Shown: positions 55,872 through 62,812 of the stretch, piece by piece | Layout of the letters: each line of letters starts with the position of its first letter | Position numbering within the stretch: the stretch's first letter is position 1 | Assembly: GCA_964461715.1 (NCBI GenBank) | Contig: CAYWVR010000003.1 | Location: 62,001-126,000 of the forward strand | Reading direction: 5' to 3' | Origin: CAYWVR01 sp964461715 | GTDB lineage: Bacteria > Planctomycetota > Phycisphaerae > FEN-1346 | DNA length: 64,000 nucleotides | The notes under the pieces: generated by a model | The model's database searches: none | The model's input: only the letters and a program-made list of their open reading frames with translations | Told to the model about the DNA's origin: nothing | Position numbers and translations under genes: made by a program

Positions 55872-56963
55872 ATGGGGGGATCGGGACAGATGACCTTGAC
55901 GGACACGGCCCTCGCCCCGACCCTCGTCTCCACCGAACCCCCGTTCCTCGATGAGTGCCCCGACGGCGTCCTTCTCGTCGGACGCAGCGAGGCCATGCGC
56001 GAGATGCTGCGCTCGGTCCGCCTCGTCGCCACCAGCCGATGCAACCCCGTCCTCGTCGTCGGCGAGACGGGCACCGGCAAGGAGCTGGCGGCCCGGGCGA
56101 TCCACGCCCTGCGAAAAGGCGGCCGGGGCGAATTCGTGGCCGTTAACTGCGCCACCCTCACCGCCACGCTTCTCGAGAGCGAGCTGTTCGGTCACGTCAA
56201 GGGCGCCTTCACCGGGGCCGACGCCAACAAGACGGGCCTCTTCGAGGCGGCCGGCGACGGCACGCTCTTTCTGGACGAGATCAGCGAGATGCCCCAGGCC
56301 CTCCAAGCCAAGCTCCTGCGGGTCCTCCAGGAGAAGACGTTCCGGAAGGTGGGCGATACGCGGAACCTGCCGTGCCGCGCCACCATCATCGCCACCTCCA
56401 ACCGCGACCTCGCCGCCGAGTGCCGCCAGGGACGCTTCCGCACCGACCTTTACTACCGCCTGTCGGTCTTCCCGATCGAGATCGCGCCGCTCCGTTCGCC
56501 CGCGCGGCAGGAGGACATCCCGCGGCTGGCGGCCCACTTCACCCGAGAGATGGCGCAGGCTCTCGATAAGAGGCTTTTGGGCCTGACGGACACAGCCCTC
56601 CAGCGCCTTCTCGGCCACGACTGGCCGGGCAACGTGCGGGAGCTCCGCAACGTCATCGAGCGGGCGGCCATCGTCGAGGAGGGCGAGGCGATCACGCCCG
56701 AGAGCCTCATGCTGACGCCGCGCGCCGCCGTCCTGCCGGACGCGGGCGAGACGGCCCTGCCCGTCCCCGAGGACGACTTCAGCCTGGCCACGGCCGAGCG
56801 AATCTTCATCACCCGGGCCCTCCGGGAAACCGGCTGGCAACGCACCCGCGCCGCCGCCCTTCTCGGCATCACTCGGGCCACTCTCCACGCGAAGCTCAAA
56901 CGCTACCAGATCCAGGTCCCGGACAGCCCCACCTCCTCCTCGGCCGCCCGGGCGGGAGCGTAG
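55872..56963 (+). CDS. Sigma-54-dependent transcriptional activator (AAA+/Fis type)
   Basis: A 363-residue enhancer-binding protein. AAA+ domain (about 34-270): Walker A GETGTGKE (64-71), the sigma-54 contact loop GAFTGA (111-116), Walker B TLFLDE (131-136), arginine-finger region FRTDLYYRLSVFP. A Fis-type helix-turn-helix ends the protein (ALRETGWQRTRAAALLGITRATLHAKLKRY). The first 33 residues hold no receiver domain, so it is not a direct two-component regulator; a GAF or REC partner may control it, or it may be always on. AAGGAG is 7 bases from the ATG. Its position opposite a sigma-54 promoter points to a FleQ/FlrC/FlbD-like role for flagella. Confidence 0.9.
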   Translation: MGGSGQMTLTDTALAPTLVSTEPPFLDECPDGVLLVGRSEAMREMLRSVRLVATSRCNPVLVVGETGTGKELAARAIHALRKGGRGEFVAVNCATLTATLLESELFGHVKGAFTGADANKTGLFEAAGDGTLFLDEISEMPQALQAKLLRVLQEKTFRKVGDTRNLPCRATIIATSNRDLAAECRQGRFRTDLYYRLSVFPIEIAPLRSPARQEDIPRLAAHFTREMAQALDKRLLGLTDTALQRLLGHDWPGNVRELRNVIERAAIVEEGEAITPESLMLTPRAAVLPDAGETALPVPEDDFSLATAERIFITRALRETGWQRTRAAALLGITRATLHAKLKRYQIQVPDSPTSSSAARAGA

Positions 56964-56995
56964 CGGCAGACACCGGCGGCCCCTGGGCCTTGCCG

Positions 56996-57226
56996 CGCCA
57001 CGATGCGGCCGGTACCATGACCTCTATGCCCATCCCCGGCGCCGAGACGAACGGCTACTCGCTCCAGTGAGACGCGTGGAACCGCCTGCGCCGTGTGTAC
57101 GAGGACACGAACGAGGACGGCGACTACGACGAGGGCACCGACACCGTGATCGCCGAGTACCTCTACGACGCCGGGAACCGCCGCACCGCAAAGATCGTCC
57201 CCGACGGCGACGACTGGCGGCGGTGA
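56996..57226 (+). pseudogene. RHS/YD-repeat protein fragment with internal stop
   Basis: Translation gives HDAAGTMTSMPIPGAETNGY, then SLQ, a TGA stop, then DAWNRLRRVYEDTNEDGDYD, followed by IAEYLYDAGNRRTAKIVPDG. These are typical YD-repeat phrases of RHS proteins (YDxxGNMT, YDAWNRLVKVYED, YDGLNRR). The TGA at the position where a Tyr or Trp codon is expected breaks the frame, and both ends are missing. It is a decayed remnant, apparently cut at its 3' side by the transposase fragment. Confidence 0.75.
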
Positions 57227-57418
57227 CTCTTGGAGCCGGAGGACGAGGCCACGCTCGATGCGTTGCGGCGGTGCGGCCGGACGGGCCGGCCGTGGGGCGA
57301 GGGGCGGTTCCCAAGGGATACGCATGCTCACGCGATGAAGCGTGAGCATGCCACCCGCGTGGGCCGGGGGCCGAGGGCCAAACCCGGCCCGAAACCCAGG
57401 AAACGCCGGAGGAATTAA
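57227..57418 (+). pseudogene. C-terminal fragment of a REP-associated (IS200-like) transposase
   Basis: The frame reads LEPEDEATLDALRRCGRTGRPWGEGRF and ends PRAKPGPKPRKRRRN before a TAA. The phrase LRR-x-x-R-T/G-x-G-R-P-x-G near the end, followed by a basic PGxKPxK tail, is characteristic of REP-associated tyrosine transposases. The catalytic HUH region is absent. A perfect palindrome has been inserted between the two motifs. The stop lies within 6 bases of the inverted repeat at 57411. Confidence 0.7.
57322..57351. repeat. Perfect 12-bp palindrome with 6-base loop
   Basis: GCATGCTCACGC (57322-57333), loop GATGAA, GCGTGAGCATGC (57340-57351). It interrupts the transposase C-terminal coding sequence and resembles REP-type palindromes scattered in planctomycete genomes; this resemblance needs a genome-wide count. 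Confidence 0.85.
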
Positions 57419-57439
57419 ATATCATGTCCCCAGAACCCC
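57411..57439. repeat. Left inverted repeat flanking the accessory passenger
   Basis: The reverse complement of these bases matches 58566-58593 at 24 of 28 positions, including TCTGGGGACA. It directly follows the transposase C-terminal remnant and contains the ATG of the 321-aa gene. Confidence 0.8.
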
Positions 57440-58389
57440 CAACACTGGCGGAGAAGCGAAAGCACTGGCTTAAGGTGCTGTCGGGGAAGGACAGGCACTC
57501 CATCGTTCGTCAACTCACCGGGATGACCTGGAACGCGGCGGCCTACCAGGTGGTGAACGAGGCCAGGAGGCTGGCACCGGCTGCTCCCGACGGAGGAGTC
57601 CAGCTAAACGGCATGCTGCACCGGCTCATCGACGACGGGTTCTTCAATTCGCACATGGCGGCCGTCCGGCGACTGATGGACAAGTATGAACTGAAAGGCG
57701 AGCGAGGCGTGTACTCGTTGGTGGCGCTTCTCAACGACATGAAGAAGCACCGAACGCTTCTGACGCGCAAGGCTCTTTTTGATGTGGAGATGCGACACTA
57801 TGACTACGCGCCGATGAAGCGGCGATCCCAGGAGTTCGGCCGGCGGAAGGCGGCCGAGGGGAAGCAGGCGTATTGCGTGCCCAGGGAGCTCTGCTGGGAA
57901 GAAGATAAGCGGCGACATACAGACATCGACCGACTCTCCGGCACCATGCCCGCTGACCGCAAGCCCGAAGATGCGATCCGTGAGAAGGTAATCGACAACC
58001 TTCGGGCGAAGGCAGAGACTGCCTGTGAGCAGGTGGTGACCTACGTCACGAAGTTCGTTGCGCATTCGGCAAGTCCCGACAGCCGCGCGAGCGTGCAGGC
58101 CGACGACGTGAAGATGACGCTGGACCATCTCTGGAAGGCCCATCGCAGCCTGTGCGAGGTCGCCAGCTTCATTTCAATCGTGATCCTCGGGGATTCCTGT
58201 CCCGGCTTCCTGCCCATCCCGCAGTACGACCAGTTCCAGTACATGCAGCACCCGCTCGTCGCAGAACCCGATCTGCCCAGGCTCCGCGAGATGTGGCGAG
58301 GTTTCAAACGCGAGTACCACGACTGGAGCCAGTGGACCTTGAAAGACTACGAGCGGGAGTTCGGCCAAGAGGCGGATGGGACGGCATGA
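57424..58389 (+). CDS. Unrecognised 321-aa helical protein, possibly HEPN/AbiU2-like
   Basis: A soluble, mostly helical protein with lower GC and different codon use from its neighbours, suggesting transfer. Helical segments include SLVALLNDMKKHRTLLTRKALFD, EDAIREKVIDNLRAKAETACEQVVTYVTKFVAHSAS (H214) and DHLWKAHRSLCEVASFISIVI. A helix ending in an F/V-A-H motif followed by a second long helix is the pattern of HEPN proteins such as AbiU2, many of which are RNases in toxin-antitoxin or phage-defence systems; the full R-x4-6-H motif is not evident. The ATG lies inside the left inverted repeat, so the first residues MSPEPP come from the repeat; GGAGGA is 11 bases upstream. Gene reality is likely; function unknown. 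Confidence 0.65.
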   Translation: MSPEPPTLAEKRKHWLKVLSGKDRHSIVRQLTGMTWNAAAYQVVNEARRLAPAAPDGGVQLNGMLHRLIDDGFFNSHMAAVRRLMDKYELKGERGVYSLVALLNDMKKHRTLLTRKALFDVEMRHYDYAPMKRRSQEFGRRKAAEGKQAYCVPRELCWEEDKRRHTDIDRLSGTMPADRKPEDAIREKVIDNLRAKAETACEQVVTYVTKFVAHSASPDSRASVQADDVKMTLDHLWKAHRSLCEVASFISIVILGDSCPGFLPIPQYDQFQYMQHPLVAEPDLPRLREMWRGFKREYHDWSQWTLKDYEREFGQEADGTA

Positions 58390-58453
58390 CCTGCATCGAC
58401 GGAACCCACGTTGGGGCTTGACGGCTCCGACCGACCGATGGGGAGATGGCATC

Positions 58454-58621
58454 ATGGTTGACCAAGTGCCCAAGCGGATCACGGCGAGAACCTTCTTACG
58501 TGCGTTCGAGAAGATGTGCAACTTCATCGCGGTCGCCAGCACGGGCGATCCGCAGGCCACCGTGCAGGGCTCTGGGGACACGATACTTAATTCGCTTAGC
58601 GCGGCAAGGCGGAGGCGGTAG
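58454..58621 (+). pseudogene. Small passenger gene truncated by the second element
   Basis: A 55-codon frame starting MVDQVPKRITARTFLRAFEKMCNF, with GGGGAGATGG upstream, 64 bases after the 321-aa gene. Its last 17 codons are encoded by the right inverted repeat and following element sequence (GSGDTILNSLSAARRRR), so the native 3' end is probably lost. It may have been the partner of the 321-aa gene. Confidence 0.5.
58566..58593. repeat. Right inverted repeat flanking the accessory passenger
   Basis: Contains GGGGACACGATACTTAATTC. Inverted partner of 57411-57439 (24 of 28 identical). Similar sequences lie just upstream of REP-associated transposase genes in related genomes, to the best of my knowledge. 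Confidence 0.8.
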
Positions 58622-58624
58622 ATT

Positions 58625-58812
58625 CAAAACAGGGCCAAGCTCGTGCGGGTCGGGGTACCCGGTTATGGGCATCACATCATGCAGCGCGGCAACCGCCGCC
58701 TGCCGACGTTCTTTGGGGAACCGAGGCAAGGCGACAGGCCAAATTGTCTCGGCATCCATGGCTGTGGCCTTTCCGGCGGTCGCTTCCCCCTGATCAGGCC
58801 ATCGGCCGCATG
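58625..58812 (+). pseudogene. N-terminal fragment of a second REP-associated transposase
   Basis: From 58631 the frame reads RAKLVRVGVPGYGHHIMQRG and continues NRRLPTFFGEPR, the recognisable start of these transposases (R-x-V-x-V-P-G-x-x-H-H-V-x-Q-R-G-N-R-R-x-x-x-F-F). Similarity then fades and the frame stops near 58812. No start codon precedes it. The catalytic HxH and Tyr segments are missing. Confidence 0.72.
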
Positions 58813-58891
58813 ATACACGTTTCTTCCGCTTTTGCAGCGCTGCAACATTAGGCCTTGAAGTGCCCGGCGGGCGGCCGTACGCTGCCTCGCC
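58813..58891. other. Spacer before the GH4 gene with a possible leaderless promoter
   Basis: TTGAAG (58855-58860) and TACGCT (58878-58883) are 17 bases apart, which would start transcription at or just before the ATG at 58892; no Shine-Dalgarno sequence is seen. Only three -10 bases match, so this is tentative. Confidence 0.35.
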
Positions 58892-60283
58892 ATGAGCGAC
58901 AAGCAATCCATCCGAATCGCGTACATCGGCGGGGGCAGCCGCGGCTGGGCCCGGACGTTGATGACGGACCTGGCGCTGGAAGCGCGGCTCGAGGGCGAGA
59001 TTCTCCTCTACGACATCGCCCACGACCGAGCCCGCGAGAACGTCGCGAAGGCCGCCGAGATCTTCGGCCACCCGGACGCCGTCACCCGCTTCGACGTGCG
59101 GGCGGTCGAGACGCCGGAGGCGGCCCTGGCGGGGGCGGACTTCGTCGTCCTCTCGATCCTCCCCGGCCCGCGCCGCATGTTCGCGAATGATCTGGATATT
59201 CCCGCGCGCTACGGCATTGTCCAGACGGTCGGCGACACGACCGGTCCGGGCGGCATCAGCCGGGCCCTTCGCTCGGTTCCCATTTACACAGATTACGCGC
59301 GTCGGATCATGGCCTGCTGCCCCGACGCCTGGGTCGTCAACTACACGAACCCGATGACGCTGTGCACGGCGGCCCTTTACGCGGCCGAGCCGGACATCCG
59401 GGCCTTCGGGTGCTGCCACGAGATCTTCGGGACGCAGGGCTGGCTGGCGATGATGGTCAGGCGGGACCGCGGCATCGCCCCGCCGCATCGGCGTGAGATC
59501 GTCGTCGAGGCCAGCGGCGTCAACCACTTCACGTTCTTCACCTCCGCGACCTACGGGGGCGAGGACGTTTTTCCGGCGGTGCGGCGATTCATGGAGACGG
59601 GCGACTTCTTCCGCGACCGGACCGCGGACGCCCTGGCCCGCAACCGCATCGGACGGTTCGGAAGCTGCGACGGCCTCGTCCAGCTCGAGTTTCTCCGCCG
59701 CTACGGCGTCGTCGGGGCCGCCGGCGACCGGCACCTCGTCGAGTTCGTCCCGTGGTGGTGCGCGAGCGAGGCGGTGCTCCACCGCTGGGGCGTTAGCGTG
59801 ACGCCGAGCTCGGCGCGCCTGCGCACGTGGCGGCCGCCCGAGGATGCCGTCAGCGAGGTCGAGGCCGCGAAGGCGAAGCGCGAGTCCGAGCGACCCCGGG
59901 GCCTTACGCGCTCGAAGGAAGAGGGCGTCGACCTGATGGCCGCGCTCATGGGCCTCGGGGACCTGCGGACGAACCTCAATCTTCCGAATCGCGGCCAGAT
60001 GCCCGCGATGCCCGCCGGGCATGTCGTCGAGACGATGGCGAATGTCTCGAAGGATCGGGCCGAGCCCATCCCCGCGACGCCCCTGCCGGAGGGGCTCTCG
60101 GTCCTCGTCGAACGCGTCGCCCGGGTCCAGGCCCTCACCCTCCGGGCCGCCCTCGAGAAGGACCGCGACGTCGCCCTTCACGCGGTGCTGGCCGACCCGC
60201 TCGTCACGATCGACCCGGCACGGGCGGCGGCCATGCTCGACGAGATGATCGACGCGAACCGCGACGCGCTGCGGGGGTGGTGA
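58892..60283 (+). CDS. Glycoside hydrolase family 4 alpha-galactosidase/alpha-glucosidase-like enzyme
   Basis: A 463-residue GH4 enzyme; the family uses NAD+ and Mn2+ to cleave glycosides by an oxidation-elimination route in the cytoplasm. RIAYIGGGSRGWARTLMTDLAL is the Rossmann NAD site, DFVVLSILPGP and VVNYTNPM follow, GCCHEIFG carries the metal-binding Cys-His, and VEASGVNHFTFF the second metal His. Length is standard. Substrate could be alpha-galactoside, alpha-glucoside or alpha-glucuronide. It is convergent with the Gfo/Idh gene. Confidence 0.9.
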   Translation: MSDKQSIRIAYIGGGSRGWARTLMTDLALEARLEGEILLYDIAHDRARENVAKAAEIFGHPDAVTRFDVRAVETPEAALAGADFVVLSILPGPRRMFANDLDIPARYGIVQTVGDTTGPGGISRALRSVPIYTDYARRIMACCPDAWVVNYTNPMTLCTAALYAAEPDIRAFGCCHEIFGTQGWLAMMVRRDRGIAPPHRREIVVEASGVNHFTFFTSATYGGEDVFPAVRRFMETGDFFRDRTADALARNRIGRFGSCDGLVQLEFLRRYGVVGAAGDRHLVEFVPWWCASEAVLHRWGVSVTPSSARLRTWRPPEDAVSEVEAAKAKRESERPRGLTRSKEEGVDLMAALMGLGDLRTNLNLPNRGQMPAMPAGHVVETMANVSKDRAEPIPATPLPEGLSVLVERVARVQALTLRAALEKDRDVALHAVLADPLVTIDPARAAAMLDEMIDANRDALRGW

Positions 60284-60301
60284 CCCAACCCCGCCGCCGC
60301 A

Positions 60302-61225
60302 TCAGTCGTACGCGACCGCCCGCTCCGTCCCGTCGGCGGCCAAGCTTGCGACGAGGTCGAGGATGACGGTGGACTTGCGACCCTCGACGCCGTCGCACGC
60401 CAGGGGGACCTCGCCCCGCAGGTGCCGCACGAAGTTCTCGACGATGCCCCAGTGCGTCGCGGGTAGCGGCCCGAGCTTCTCGGTCGTCTTCTCCCCGCCG
60501 CGGTCGAGGACCAGGTGCCCGGCCTTCAGGTCGAGGATCCGAATCCGCCCCTCCGTACCCCTCAGGTCCAGCGTCTCCGGCACGAGGTTCTCGTCCCACC
60601 CGACGGGCGTCACGCCCACCCCGCCGCCCGCGTGCCGCACGGACAGCCGCGGGCCGCGCGGCGCGTGGCTGCACGGCGGCAGGTCCTCCTGGCGGGCCCA
60701 GACGGCTTCGGCGTCTCCGAGGAAGAAGTGCAGCAGGTCGAGCCGGTGCGAGAGGGGGAACTCGTCGTTGACGTGAATCTCGCGCAGGGCCCCGATCGCC
60801 CCGTCCTCGACGAGCGCCTTGGCCCGCAGGATCGTCGGGTACCCCCGCCGGTAGTACGCGACGGCCAGCGTGACGCCCGCCTCGCGACAGACCTCGATCA
60901 TCTCGTCGCACAGGGCCGTGTTCGAGGCCATCGCCTTTTCGCAGAGGACGTGCTTGCCGGCCCGGGCCGCGGCGATCGTGTGCTCGTGATGGAAGCGGTC
61001 GGGGGTCGCGACGTAGACGGCCTCGACCTCGGCGTCGGCCAGAAGGTCTTCGACGGTGTCGTAGAAACGGGGGACCTTGTGCCGGCGGGCGAAGTCCTCG
61101 GCCTTCTCGCGCGTTCGCCGCATCACTGCCGCCAATCGGCTTCCTTCGACGCCATAGAGCGCCGGCCCGGCCTTCTTCTCGCACACGTCCCCGCATCCGA
61201 TGGTGCCCCAAGTCACGGTGTTCAT
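60302..61225 (-). CDS. Gfo/Idh/MocA-family oxidoreductase
   Basis: A 307-residue oxidoreductase. N-terminus TWGTIGCGDVCEKKAGPALY with a GxGxxx nucleotide loop, VEAVYVATPDRFHHEHTIAAARAGKHVLCEKAMA with the conserved CEK lysine, and VAYYRRGYPTILRAKALVEDGAIG. The C-terminal part is shorter than in many relatives. GAGGG lies before the chosen ATG; an upstream in-frame extension runs into unlikely sequence. Sugar oxidation is likely from family and neighbours. Confidence 0.88.
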   Translation of the reverse strand: MNTVTWGTIGCGDVCEKKAGPALYGVEGSRLAAVMRRTREKAEDFARRHKVPRFYDTVEDLLADAEVEAVYVATPDRFHHEHTIAAARAGKHVLCEKAMASNTALCDEMIEVCREAGVTLAVAYYRRGYPTILRAKALVEDGAIGALREIHVNDEFPLSHRLDLLHFFLGDAEAVWARQEDLPPCSHAPRGPRLSVRHAGGGVGVTPVGWDENLVPETLDLRGTEGRIRILDLKAGHLVLDRGGEKTTEKLGPLPATHWGIVENFVRHLRGEVPLACDGVEGRKSTVILDLVASLAADGTERAVAYD

Positions 61226-61362
61226 CCACGGCCCTCGCTCGCTCGGGTTCAGGTTAGGCCCCCCAGTATGGACTCCGGGCAGCGGGTTGGCAAGGCTGGA
61301 AGGCCGAGCCGTTGGAGCCCCCGTCGGGGGCCGCAAACACCGGCCGCTGCGGGGTCCGCCCC

Positions 61363-61391
61363 TTTACCCCGGCCCGACCCGCGGGTACCAT
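61363..61391 (+). promoter_or_regulatory. Promoter of the secreted HExxH gene
   Basis: TTTACC (61363-61368) and TACCAT (61386-61391), each four of six consensus bases, are 17 bases apart; start near 61398. Confidence 0.5.
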
Positions 61392-61448
61392 GGACCACCG
61401 ACCCGCCGGTTCCGCACCGCCGGCTAAACATTGCCAGGAGTCCACGCC

Positions 61449-62768
61449 ATGAAACGCCTGCTCACCCCCCTCGCCCTGCTCCTGGCCGCCGCCATCACCT
61501 CGGCGGCGCCCGCCACCGAGGACCTTGTCCAGCTCGCCGAGGAGGTCGCCCGCGACGTCGAGGCCCTTCGGGGCTGGAAGTTCAAGAAACCCGTCAAGAA
61601 GGCCATGGTCACCGAAGACGAGATGGCCGTCTACTTCGAGAAGGCGTTCGACCGCGAGTTTCCCGGCCCGAAGCTCCCTCACCTCCAGGCCATCGGCCGC
61701 ATGCTCGGCGTCCTGCCCGAGGACCGTGACGTCAAGGAGGCCATCATCGCGGCCATGAAGCTCCAGGCGGCGGGGTTCTACGACCCCGACGCCGAGACGT
61801 TCTTCGTCGTTGCCGAACGGGCCAAGTCCTTGGGCCCCGCCCTCGTGCGGATTCTCATCGCCCACGAGCTGACCCACGCCCTCGACGACCAGCACCTGGG
61901 CCTGCGGCAGTACCTTTTGGACGAAGAGCTGACGCAGGACCAGAAGCTCGCCCGGCTGGGAGTGGCGGAGGGCTCGGCCACGTGCCTCATGCAGCGCTAC
62001 CAGATGAAGCTGATGGCCGAGGGCAAGCTCAGCCTCGAGGACATCATGGCCGTCGCCCAGGCCCAGTCCGGCCGCAACGCCCGGTTCCTGGCCGAGGCCC
62101 CCCCGTACCTGCTGGCCTGGATGGGGACGTACCCCTGCGGCGCGAACTTCCTGATGCGCGGCAAGATGATGGAGGCGATGATGGGCGGCGGCGGGAACGT
62201 GGCCGAGGACCTGAAACAGGCCACCGAGAGAGCCCCCGCCTCCACCGAGCAGCTCCTCCATCCGGAGAAGTACTGGGACCCCGCCCGGGCCGATGCGCCC
62301 GTCCTCATCGACGATGCCGCCATGACGAAGCGCCTCGCCGCTCCCGGCCGCTCCATCGTCTGCACCGAGACGATCGGCGAGATGCTCGCCGCGGCGGCCA
62401 CCCGTCCCGAAAGCGAGCCCGCCTCGATCCTCACCGCCCTGCTGCCGCAGAACTACACGAGCGACGCCGCGTCCGGATGGGGCGGCGACCGGTTCTACCT
62501 GGTCGCCGCCGGGGACGGCGACGAGACGCTCGAGGAGGCCAAGGGCGTCTGGGTCACCGTCTGGGACACCGAGGCCGACCGTGACCAGTTCCTCGCGGCC
62601 ATGGCAACCGCGCGCCCGAAGGCCGTCGCGCGCAAGATCGGCACCCTCGGGGCCGTCTTCCTCTTCGGCTTCGATGCCAAGGACGCCGCCTCCCTCGCCG
62701 ACACCCTCGAACAATCGCCCCCGCCGCTCCAATGCAACGGGAAGGCGTGGTCGTTCTGGGTGCTGTGA
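61449..62768 (+). CDS. Secreted HExxH metalloprotease-like protein
   Basis: A 439-residue exported protein with signal peptide (1-20). Zinc motif HELTH (139-143) in LIAHELTHALDDQHLGL, with a probable third ligand E174 in VAEGSATCLM, the gluzincin pattern. The C-terminal 120 residues include a small beta domain (GDRFYLVAAGDGDETLEEAKGVWVTVWD). CAGGAG is about 10 bases before the chosen ATG; an ATG 18 bases earlier would spoil the signal peptide. Peptidase activity is inferred. Context among sugar genes gives no substrate. Confidence 0.75.
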   Translation: MKRLLTPLALLLAAAITSAAPATEDLVQLAEEVARDVEALRGWKFKKPVKKAMVTEDEMAVYFEKAFDREFPGPKLPHLQAIGRMLGVLPEDRDVKEAIIAAMKLQAAGFYDPDAETFFVVAERAKSLGPALVRILIAHELTHALDDQHLGLRQYLLDEELTQDQKLARLGVAEGSATCLMQRYQMKLMAEGKLSLEDIMAVAQAQSGRNARFLAEAPPYLLAWMGTYPCGANFLMRGKMMEAMMGGGGNVAEDLKQATERAPASTEQLLHPEKYWDPARADAPVLIDDAAMTKRLAAPGRSIVCTETIGEMLAAAATRPESEPASILTALLPQNYTSDAASGWGGDRFYLVAAGDGDETLEEAKGVWVTVWDTEADRDQFLAAMATARPKAVARKIGTLGAVFLFGFDAKDAASLADTLEQSPPPLQCNGKAWSFWVL

Positions 62769-62812
62769 GCCGTGCGACGGGCGCATCCCTCATCTGCAAG
62801 AGAGGTGACACG

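Noticed and set aside
57322..57351. CRISPR-like palindrome
   Set aside because: A single palindromic unit; there are no spaced repeats or cas genes in the window.
57424..57440. Start of the 321-aa gene read as leaderless and unrelated to mobile DNA
   Set aside because: The sequence around the ATG is an inverted copy of 58566-58593, so it belongs to the element end.
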